NCBI GenBank assembly: GCA_002493515.1
Contig: DKYZ01000031.1
Coordinates: 1 to 14,536, forward strand
DNA: 14,536 bases
Reading direction: 5' to 3'
DNA from: Porphyromonadaceae bacterium UBA7087
GTDB lineage: Bacteria; Bacteroidota; Bacteroidia; Bacteroidales; Muribaculaceae
Under the pieces are notes generated by a model that saw only the letters and a program-made list of their open reading frames with translations, searched no databases and was not told the DNA's origin. Position numbers and translations under genes: made by a program. This document shows, piece by piece, positions 1-5,939 of this stretch. Each line of letters opens with the position of its first letter. Position 1 is the stretch's first letter.

Positions 1-10
1 CACTCAGTGA

Positions 11-577
11 AACACTACCCCGGCCTTCGTCTCGGTGGGCGTATCATCCGCCTTCGACGAGGCCACACGCACGCTTGACGTGACTGTCTCCGGCGAGAAG
101 CTCGATATTTTCGACGTTGTGGGCACAGACAGCCGCATCTCCATATACGTGGTGGAGGATGGCATACCCCACCGCAGGCAGGCGGGTATCTCATCCGACA
201 CGTTCACCCATTCCCACGTGTTCCGCACCTGTCTTACCGACGTATGGGGCGACGCAGTGGAATGGGACGGCAACAGGATGGAGACCAAGCGTTCGGTGGC
301 CATACCCGAGGACTGGGAGGCCGACAATCTCAGCGTAGTGGCGTTCATCCACAACCACAATATGGATGACGTCGCCGACTGCGAGGTGTTCAACACGGCA
401 GTGGCCAAAGCCGGCGAGTCAGGAGTGGAATCCGTTGAGGCAGACGAAGTTGAGGCAGTGTCCTATCACCGTCCCGACGGAACGCCGGCAAAAGCCGACG
501 ACCTCTCCTCCGGCCTTCTGATAAAGACCACCGTCTATTCCGACGGCTCCCGTAAGACAACCAAGATCATCCGCTGA
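11..577 (+). CDS. Omp28-family outer membrane protein, C-terminal part (5' incomplete or frameshifted)
   Basis: The readable part is the C-terminal beta-rich domain typical of Omp28-related proteins of Bacteroidota, with the stretch 'ISIYVVEDGI', a histidine motif 'THSHVFR', 'LTDVWGD' and 'LSVVAFIHNHN'. The last ~40 residues form a sorting-type tail (GTPAKADDLSSGLLIKTT, then SDGS and K) that resembles the end of the complete Omp28-family gene at 9689-11527, so it is probably exported and surface-attached. Coding character runs back at least to base 11 (NTTPAFVSV), but the same frame has TGA at 8-10. A GTG at 35 is the first formal start, yet it lies inside the conserved domain and is unlikely to be real. 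Frame 3 just upstream reads LSE before the A-run at 10-12, so one missing A there would restore a continuous reading. Family call is good; the state of the 5' end is undetermined because the window stops here. Confidence 0.72.
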   Translation, partial: NTTPAFVSVGVSSAFDEATRTLDVTVSGEKLDIFDVVGTDSRISIYVVEDGIPHRRQAGISSDTFTHSHVFRTCLTDVWGDAVEWDGNRMETKRSVAIPEDWEADNLSVVAFIHNHNMDDVADCEVFNTAVAKAGESGVESVEADEVEAVSYHRPDGTPAKADDLSSGLLIKTTVYSDGSRKTTKIIR

Positions 578-620
578 AGCAAGGACTCCGGAATCCCTTG
601 TTGAATAATAATCTCGTTTT

Positions 621-658
621 GAAGGGGTATGACCGCATAAGTCGGCTCATACCCCTTC
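621..658 (+). terminator. Hairpin downstream of the Omp28-family gene
   Basis: A perfect 12-bp inverted repeat, GAAGGGGTATGA (621-632) with TCATACCCCTTC (647-658), encloses a 14-nt loop. It begins 43 bp after the stop of the first gene and lies before the next promoter. There is no strong T-tract after it (GCATTATTCAG), so it may terminate or only protect the 3' end of the mRNA. Reading it as the end of the upstream transcript is an inference from position. Confidence 0.55.
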
Positions 659-687
659 GCATTATTCAGATATTTAGTGTAACTTTG
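656..687 (+). promoter_or_regulatory. Bacteroidota-type promoter of the MFS gene
   Basis: The -7 box TAACTTTG (680-687) matches the consensus TAnnTTTG exactly. A weak -33 candidate, TTCGC (656-660), lies 19 bp upstream. The expected start of transcription is a few bases after 687, leaving a leader of about 35-40 nt. The -33 candidate overlaps the right arm of the preceding hairpin. The promoter position shows that the TTG-started extension of the MFS frame from 598 is not the real start. Confidence 0.6.
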
Positions 688-717
688 CAGTCCCGATGGC
701 ATGGTCTGTCGGGACTG
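688..717 (+). promoter_or_regulatory. 5' leader stem-loop of the MFS mRNA
   Basis: A perfect 9-bp inverted repeat, CAGTCCCGA (688-696) with TCGGGACTG (709-717), has a 12-nt loop and begins directly after the -7 box. The transcript would therefore start inside or next to the left arm. The start codon follows 12 bp after the hairpin. It could be an operator for a repressor, a 5' stability hairpin or a translational control element; the sequence alone does not decide. Confidence 0.5.
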
Positions 718-729
718 ATACGAAAAATC

Positions 730-1956
730 ATGGAGAATACGATAGCAGATAAATTACGGATAATCTCAAGGGAGGCCACGTTTCCGGTGCTGATGGCCCT
801 GTGTGCAGTCCACGGTCTCAACGACCTGCTCCAGTCGGTGGTGTCGGCCGTCTACCCGATGCTGAAAGAGGACCTCTCCCTCTCGTTCGCGCAGATCGGA
901 CTAATAACGCTCATATACCAGATAGCCTCGTCGGTGTTCCAGCCACTTGTCGGCCTGGCATTCGACCGGCGCCCCTTCGTGTGGAGTCTGCCGATGGGGA
1001 TGGTGTTCTCGACACTCGGCATAATCCTCTTCGCTTATTCGATGAATATCACGATGGTGCTCATCTCGGTATTCCTCGTAGGCATCGGAAGCTCCACGCT
1101 CCATCCCGAGGCCTCGCGCATCACATCGCTCGCCAGTCACGGCCGCCGAGGCCTCGCACAATCCATCTTCCAGGTCGGAGGCAATTTCGGCACCTCGATA
1201 GGGCCGCTCCTCGTCGCCCTGATTGTCGCTCCCAATGGACGGCACTACATAATCTGGTTTCTGATAGTCTCGGCTCTCGCCTTCCTCGCAATGCGCACCA
1301 TCTGCCGCTGGTATTCCGGCTATCTTGCAGACCTTAAATCAAGGCCGGCCTCCAGGGAAATCCACAGGAAGCTCCCCTTGTCGGTCGGACGCACAGTTTT
1401 CGTGATATGCGTCATAATGGTGCTGATATTCTCGAAATACATCTACATGGCCAGCCTCACCAACTACTATACCTTCTACCTCATCGAGCGATTCGGCGTC
1501 TCCATCAAGATGTCGCAGATATATCTCTTCGTATTCTTGGTAGCAACAGCCGCCGGAACCCTTGTCGGAGGTCCGGTAGGCGACCGCTATGGCCGCAAGC
1601 CCGTGATATGGATATCCATCCTCGGCACTGCCCCCTTCTCCCTGCTCATGCCCCATTGCGGACTCGCGCTGACAGTCATCATGAGCTTCTGCGCCGGATT
1701 CATGCTATCCTCCGCCTTTCCCGCGATACTGCTTTACGCCCAGGAGCTGCTCCCGACCAAGCTCGGGCTCGTCTCCGGCCTATTCTTCGGGTTTGCCTTC
1801 GGCGTGGCCGGCGTGGCCTCCGCTATCCTCGGTGACTTCGCCGACGCCTACGGCATCAAGGCCGTCTACGATGCCTGCGCCTACATGCCCCTGCTCGGCC
1901 TGGTGGCCTGCCTGCTCCCCAATCTCAAGAACCTCCCGGGCCAAGAGACCATCTGA
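730..1956 (+). CDS. MFS transporter, fosmidomycin-resistance (Fsr) type
   Basis: A 408-residue inner-membrane protein with about 12 hydrophobic segments, the normal size for this family. The N-terminus carries the Fsr-like signature 'AVHGLNDLLQ' followed by 'AVYPMLKEDL' and 'FQPLVGLAFDRRP'. 'SSTLHPEASR' near residue 118 is also typical. The second half has the MFS motif A, GDRYGRKP, at residues 284-291. Fsr proteins export small molecules such as fosmidomycin by proton antiport; the actual substrate here is unknown. ATG 730 is chosen because the long upstream extension (TTG 598) runs through a promoter and hairpin. It stands alone with its own promoter and is followed by a palindrome at 1968-1984. 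Nothing looks damaged. Confidence 0.9.
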   Translation: MENTIADKLRIISREATFPVLMALCAVHGLNDLLQSVVSAVYPMLKEDLSLSFAQIGLITLIYQIASSVFQPLVGLAFDRRPFVWSLPMGMVFSTLGIILFAYSMNITMVLISVFLVGIGSSTLHPEASRITSLASHGRRGLAQSIFQVGGNFGTSIGPLLVALIVAPNGRHYIIWFLIVSALAFLAMRTICRWYSGYLADLKSRPASREIHRKLPLSVGRTVFVICVIMVLIFSKYIYMASLTNYYTFYLIERFGVSIKMSQIYLFVFLVATAAGTLVGGPVGDRYGRKPVIWISILGTAPFSLLMPHCGLALTVIMSFCAGFMLSSAFPAILLYAQELLPTKLGLVSGLFFGFAFGVAGVASAILGDFADAYGIKAVYDACAYMPLLGLVACLLPNLKNLPGQETI

Positions 1957-1967
1957 CAAATCTTTTT

Positions 1968-1984
1968 CTGCAAAATATTTGCAG
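1968..1984. promoter_or_regulatory. 17-bp palindrome between the MFS and TPR genes
   Basis: CTGCAAA-ATA-TTTGCAG is a perfect 7-bp inverted repeat with a 3-nt centre. It begins 12 bp after the MFS stop codon and is preceded by CTTTTT. Its right arm contains the TTTGC that serves as the -33 box of the next gene. It may be a weak transcription end for the MFS gene, an operator covering the -33 box, or both. Confidence 0.45.
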
Positions 1985-2023
1985 GCGTCAGATTTTATGT
2001 GTAATTTAGCAGCACAGTGTGCT
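1978..2023 (+). promoter_or_regulatory. Promoter of the TPR gene with a palindrome at the expected start of transcription
   Basis: The -33 box TTTGC (1978-1982) and -7 box TAATTTAG (2002-2009, one mismatch to TAnnTTTG) are separated by 19 bp. Immediately downstream is the palindrome AGCACA-G-TGTGCT (2011-2023), which covers the expected transcription start. Together with the palindrome on the -33 box, this promoter carries two different dyads, which suggests control by one or two DNA-binding proteins. The boxes are seen directly; the regulation is inferred. Confidence 0.55.
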
Positions 2024-2044
2024 AACCCATAAATTCTGACCCCC

Positions 2045-3643
2045 ATGATTGATTCTGAACTCATAAAGCAGGCAGACCAACTCTCACGCCAGCCGGGCAA
2101 GACCGCCGAAGCCTGGGCGATGGTGGAGGAAACCGCCAAAAACCCCGCGTCGGCCGGATATGAACTCTCTGAAAAGGAGAGACAACAGATTGCCTGGATA
2201 CTTTACCGCTACCTGAGCAGGGAGCATCAGAACCTTGATTCCACAACCGCGAGACGTATGCTCGCCCTCTACTTCCCCCTCTCGGACGGCAAGCCCTCAC
2301 TGCTGCATTCAATGATGCTGAAACTCGCCATAAGCTGCGCGAAGCGGTTCCCGGAGCTGGATTTCCACCGGTATCTGATGAAATGGAATCCGGCCCTGTT
2401 CCGTGAAGACGATTACGTGTCTGACGAAAAGAACGGCGTGACATATCCCTGCCTCGCCACCCTCGCTCTCGTCAGGGCCTCGGCCTATCCGGAGAGCGGC
2501 GGACTGAAATCCCTGCTGAGACTTGCCGACGCCTCAAGGCTCAACAAGACGGAGCTGCTGAAGGTGATGCGGCGAAGATATTGCAGCCAGATGGCCGACG
2601 CCGTAAAGGGCGGAGAGACACAGACCCTGCGCGACCTTCTCGACGAATATTCACATACACTCTGCTGGGGCGAGAAATCGGGACACCACAGCAAGGCCCT
2701 CGGCTTCGCATCCCGCCACCTCAACGGCGACGACCTGCGGCAGTTCACCGAGTTTTTCGAGTCGTGGCTTACCGTGGGCTTCCGCGATGATGACTGGCAG
2801 TCAGTTGCCGGAAAAGACGGCAGACTCTATCCGGGAGTTGCTGAGGAGGCATTGAAAAAGATATTCGATATCATCAAAAGCGACCCCTGGAGATTCAGGG
2901 AGATGACGGAGCGCTACCTGCCCCACTTCGCCGAGGGGGCAAAAAGGGAGACTGCGGGCCATTGGCAACGATACCGTTACGCAAAACTGCTGATGATGCG
3001 GAAGCAATATCCACAGGCGCTTGATATTCTGAGAGGCGTCAGAGGCACAATGTCGATGAACTGGTATTACTGGGCCGACCTTGCAGAATGTACGGAAAAC
3101 GCAGCCGAGAAGACGGCATTGCTGTGCCGGGCGATGACACTTTCGCACGACCCGCGCTTCACCGCCCCGATACATCTCTCGCTCGCCGGGCTGCTGGCTG
3201 ACGAAGGGAAGATGGCGGAGGCAGCCCATGAACTGGCCCAGGCCGACGCCATACGCAAAGGGGTGGGGGCGAGATGCGGTAAGCGCCAGGAAGCCCTCGC
3301 CAAGCAGCTTGCCGGAGTGCAACCCACAACCGACAACAGGCGTCTGTATCATCAGAATGCCGCCAGGGCCGATGACTTCCTTTTCTGCGACCTGCCCTGG
3401 ATGCAGGGGGTCATAGAGCGTCTATGGACGTCGAAAGAGGGTAAACCGGTAGCCAGGCTGCGGCTTGAAAAAGGAATCGAGGCGATATGCAGCCAGTCGA
3501 AACTGCGCAATATCGCCCCGATTTCGGAAGGTATGAGAATACTGGTGAAAGCCGACATGAGCGGCAAGCCCCGCATACTGAAGGTCACTGCCCAGCCGGC
3601 ATCCCCGTCTGGAACTCATCCACTGTCACATCAAAGCGTATAG
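2045..3643 (+). CDS. Helical-repeat (TPR-like) protein with beta-rich C-terminal domain, function unknown
   Basis: A 532-residue soluble protein with no signal peptide or membrane segment, so probably cytoplasmic. Residues 1 to about 430 look all-helical with TPR-like pairs (for example 'YPQALDILRGV', 'WYYWADLAECTENAAEKTALL', 'MAEAAHELAQADAI'). Residues about 442-518 look like a small beta-rich domain starting 'ADDFLFCDLPWMQGVIERLW' and ending 'GKPRILKVTAQ', with spacing reminiscent of an OB/cold-shock-like fold. That fold is a guess. Similar TPR-plus-beta architectures occur in Bacteroidota proteins linked to TOTE-type conflict systems, but no such partner gene is present here. The start ATG at 2045 follows a good promoter. 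The last ~15 residues (after 'VTAQPA') lie in DNA antisense to the fimbrillin gene and look like a read-through tail. No enzymatic function can be assigned. Confidence 0.8.
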   Translation: MIDSELIKQADQLSRQPGKTAEAWAMVEETAKNPASAGYELSEKERQQIAWILYRYLSREHQNLDSTTARRMLALYFPLSDGKPSLLHSMMLKLAISCAKRFPELDFHRYLMKWNPALFREDDYVSDEKNGVTYPCLATLALVRASAYPESGGLKSLLRLADASRLNKTELLKVMRRRYCSQMADAVKGGETQTLRDLLDEYSHTLCWGEKSGHHSKALGFASRHLNGDDLRQFTEFFESWLTVGFRDDDWQSVAGKDGRLYPGVAEEALKKIFDIIKSDPWRFREMTERYLPHFAEGAKRETAGHWQRYRYAKLLMMRKQYPQALDILRGVRGTMSMNWYYWADLAECTENAAEKTALLCRAMTLSHDPRFTAPIHLSLAGLLADEGKMAEAAHELAQADAIRKGVGARCGKRQEALAKQLAGVQPTTDNRRLYHQNAARADDFLFCDLPWMQGVIERLWTSKEGKPVARLRLEKGIEAICSQSKLRNIAPISEGMRILVKADMSGKPRILKVTAQPASPSGTHPLSHQSV

Positions 3644-4637
3644 GATTATGGTCTGTGGGGTAATCGATAACAACATTATAGATGTAGGAATAACCCGGCT
3701 TCCATTCAGTGACAGTCTCTGTCGTCAACGGGAACGCCATCAGACCAAGGTCAGTCTCGGCCACAAGCTGGCTGGGAGGGGTATCCTCATTAGGCCATAT
3801 CTTCTTTCCCGAAGCCCTGTCAAAAATCTCGCAGTCAATCTGTATATAGCTGCCGATGTAGCCGCCGGTGGCAGTATATGAGTAGGCGGTCAACGGCTGT
3901 GGCAACATGAAATTGACATTCAGATTATCCAAAGTCAGATTTACCGGCGTATCGGTCAAAGTGGCGAAATCGCTCTCCTCAAAATAATACGTCAGAAGCA
4001 AATCCTGTTTTTTTCCTAAATCAGTCCAGTCGCCAGCCCCTCCCTCTTCCGCAGTCGTGCTTGCCTTCGGGAAATTGAACGTACCCTGCATGGAGATATT
4101 CTTGAGAGACACATGCCCCACCTTCACCTCCACCGACTGATTTTCAGACGACAGCATTACGTTTACGTCGCTCATGGCATGACGGAAATTCAATCTCACA
4201 GGTGCCTGGCGCGAATACTCATTCAGGCTCACAGCATAAAGGAGATCGGTTTGTCCATTATTGTTATAATTAGGAATAGTGCCGTTTCCCCCGCTCCCGA
4301 CATCCGTGGAATTGGTTATGACAGGACTGACCGCATAGAAATTGACAGGCGTAGCCGGCCAATATGCAAGAGGCGTATAAACCCAGCTTCTTCCCTGCCT
4401 GGAAACAAGCACATTATCCATAAACATAACTCCGTTAGTATATGCGTATACCACGAATTTGTCAAGAGTGGCCGAGGTTGTAGGCGCTACACGTGTGGCC
4501 ACCGGAGCGGCCGCGTTGAAACGTATGGCGTTGCCGGCAGACTCCGGCTGCTGCTCATCGCGGCTCTCGCTGCATGAGCTGATCATCATCCCCGCCATAA
4601 GGATAGACATCATAGAAATCATAAATATATTCTTCAT
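3585..4637 (-). CDS. Fimbrillin-family (Mfa-like) lipoprotein
   Basis: A 350-residue exported lipoprotein. The signal peptide ends in the lipobox I19-S20-S21-C22, followed by an acidic stretch (SESRDEQQ) of the kind that directs Bacteroidota lipoproteins to the cell surface. The body matches the Mfa-like/fimbrillin pattern: 'NAIRFNA' early, 'ATRV', 'YTPLAYWPATPVNFYAVSP' near residue 90-110, 'VRLNFRHAMSDVNVML' in the middle, and the end 'PIRFDVTVDEFQTG'. Such proteins form or decorate type V pili in Bacteroidales, or act as surface adhesins. It lies 58 bp downstream of the DUF5119 lipoprotein on the same strand, so the two are probably cotranscribed. Its 3' end overlaps the convergent TPR gene by 59 bp. 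Whether it polymerises into a shaft or is a tip or minor subunit cannot be read from the sequence. Confidence 0.85.
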   Translation of the reverse strand: MKNIFMISMMSILMAGMMISSCSESRDEQQPESAGNAIRFNAAAPVATRVAPTTSATLDKFVVYAYTNGVMFMDNVLVSRQGRSWVYTPLAYWPATPVNFYAVSPVITNSTDVGSGGNGTIPNYNNNGQTDLLYAVSLNEYSRQAPVRLNFRHAMSDVNVMLSSENQSVEVKVGHVSLKNISMQGTFNFPKASTTAEEGGAGDWTDLGKKQDLLLTYYFEESDFATLTDTPVNLTLDNLNVNFMLPQPLTAYSYTATGGYIGSYIQIDCEIFDRASGKKIWPNEDTPPSQLVAETDLGLMAFPLTTETVTEWKPGYSYIYNVVIDYPTDHNPIRFDVTVDEFQTGMPAGQ

Positions 4638-4672
4638 AATCTGTTCCGTTTTATTACAATATTAACACTCTT

Positions 4673-4690
4673 ATCAATCTTAAGTTTGAT
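4673..4690. promoter_or_regulatory. Near-perfect palindrome between the two fimbrial genes
   Basis: ATCAATCTTAAGTTTGAT is an 18-bp palindrome around CTTAAG with only one mismatched pair. It lies 5 bp past the DUF5119 stop codon and 35 bp before the fimbrillin start. In the mRNA it would form a weak AT-rich hairpin that could mark a processing or stability site setting the ratio of the two products. As DNA it could also bind a dimeric regulator. A candidate internal -7 box on the minus strand, TAATATTG, has one mismatch. Confidence 0.4.
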
Positions 4691-4695
4691 TTCCA

Positions 4696-5754
4696 TCAAT
4701 TCCTAAGATCAATTATTATGGTGGTCCATCCGTCGACGTCCACATCAAACGTCCCCTCTCCCTGCTGCTCGGGCAGAATGAATCCCTCGAGCAGAATGGT
4801 GATGTCGCGTGGGTCGGGGGCATCGTGAATCTGGGATGTGACGTCATAAGTCTTCTCCACCTCGGAGCCGTCGTGCATGGTGAAGGTAACTGTCAGCATA
4901 TTGACACACCCGTCTTCCTGCATATCGCCCATTGCGAGAAAGGAGCCGCCCGCACTGTCTTCCGACAGACGCCGCCCCGGGAGATAGAACGAGACGACGG
5001 GCATCTCCGGGGCGAAGTCGCGAAGACGCAGCCCGGAGGCCATCGACCCGAGACGCCCCCGCATTGACGAGACGCCGTCGAGGTTCACCATGTCCCTGAG
5101 GATATATCTCACCGACACAGTACGCTCCGAGGGATAGACGGTAAGGACCCGTCCTGGAGATTTCCGCATGAGCGAATCGGGATACGACTTGTATTCCACA
5201 CCCTCCTCCGACAGGACGAAATCCACAACCGAGGCGCCCCAGATGCTGTCGGGACAATTATACAGCCCCGCCCCACCCTTAATGTCATCCCTCACGGGGA
5301 TGCATTCCAGCGACGCGCCGGAATAGGAGTCGCCATTCTCGAGCACGGTGAAACCCGTGTCATCGTTGAAACATAACACCGAGTAACGCCCCGGCGGCAG
5401 ACTGACTTTCCCGGCCTCCCTGCCGGGGAAGTCGAAACGCCAGGGCAGCCCTCCGTCGGCCGGATAGAACATATAGGCCATTCCTCCCGGATTTCCGTAA
5501 GGGGCGTCACGCCAGTCAGCCTCGATCATGAAATCCATCTCGTCGGCACACTCCGGCAGATCTTCATATATGAGCGAGCAGCCGCAGAGAAACGACATGG
5601 CAGCGACAGTCACGACAACATGCATGACGAAAGAGACATGTGCGAGCCACCCACGTCCGAGGCCGCGACAGACGCCGACAGCCTTCTCACGCCATATTTC
5701 CGACAATCCGCGCCAGACCGACATAATCAAACCTTTATATTTTTTAACATTCAT
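4696..5754 (-). CDS. DUF5119-domain lipoprotein of a fimbria-like locus
   Basis: A 352-residue product. A hydrophobic segment ends in the lipobox L56-C57-G58-C59 and is followed by 'SLIYEDLPEC', so it is a lipoprotein. The next part, 'FMIEADWRDAPYGNPGGMAYMFYPADGG' (split here as ADWRDAP, GGMAYMFYP), then 'VSLPPGRYSVLCFNDDT', is the DUF5119 pattern found in Bacteroidales fimbrial loci, where related proteins act as anchors or accessory subunits. The C-terminus, 'FDVDVDGWTTIIIDLRN', is typical. The start is uncertain: ATG 5754 gives a 58-residue leader, unusually long for a lipoprotein, whereas ATG 5625 (residue 44) would give a short signal peptide. It is the first gene of a two-gene operon with the fimbrillin downstream. 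The opposite strand holds the regulator 185 bp away. Family call is fairly secure, exact role is not. Confidence 0.8.
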   Translation of the reverse strand: MNVKKYKGLIMSVWRGLSEIWREKAVGVCRGLGRGWLAHVSFVMHVVVTVAAMSFLCGCSLIYEDLPECADEMDFMIEADWRDAPYGNPGGMAYMFYPADGGLPWRFDFPGREAGKVSLPPGRYSVLCFNDDTGFTVLENGDSYSGASLECIPVRDDIKGGAGLYNCPDSIWGASVVDFVLSEEGVEYKSYPDSLMRKSPGRVLTVYPSERTVSVRYILRDMVNLDGVSSMRGRLGSMASGLRLRDFAPEMPVVSFYLPGRRLSEDSAGGSFLAMGDMQEDGCVNMLTVTFTMHDGSEVEKTYDVTSQIHDAPDPRDITILLEGFILPEQQGEGTFDVDVDGWTTIIIDLRN

Positions 5755-5811
5755 CCCCCAACAAAGGTTTCATACCCGACCGCCGCCCTCCATACCGGCC
5801 ATACCACGCAA

Positions 5812-5839
5812 AACTTTTATTATCCACTTTTTATTATCC
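5812..5839. repeat. 14-bp tandem duplication in the divergent control region
   Basis: Two adjacent 14-bp units, AACTTTTATTATCC (5812-5825) and ACTTTTTATTATCC (5826-5839), share the exact 11-mer TTTTATTATCC. They lie between the DUF5119/fimbrillin operon and the AraC-type regulator. Direct repeats of this kind in a divergent intergenic region are common binding sites for AraC-family proteins, but the protein that binds here is not known. Confidence 0.5.
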
Positions 5840-5885
5840 GATGACACCGCCATAGGCGGGAAACAAGGCCGATTGCCGCGATTCG

Positions 5886-5917
5886 TTTGGGAATATCGTT
5901 CCAAAGCACTATCTTTG
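5886..5917 (+). promoter_or_regulatory. Promoter of the TPR/AraC regulator with an inverted repeat between its boxes
   Basis: The -33 box TTTGG (5886-5890) and the exact -7 box TATCTTTG (5910-5917) are 19 bp apart. The -33 box begins an inverted repeat, TTTGG(G)AA - TATCG - TTCCAAA (5886-5905), which fills most of the spacer. A protein bound there would block or aid the sigma factor. The ATG follows 22 bp after the -7 box, giving a short leader with AGGA as a weak ribosome-binding site. Confidence 0.68.
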
Positions 5918-5939
5918 CACATTCAACAGGACATCCATC

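Noticed and set aside
598..729. Extension of the MFS reading frame upstream to TTG 598
   Set aside because: It runs through the terminator-like hairpin, the -7 box and the leader hairpin, and adds residues not expected in the Fsr family; ATG 730 fits the family N-terminus.
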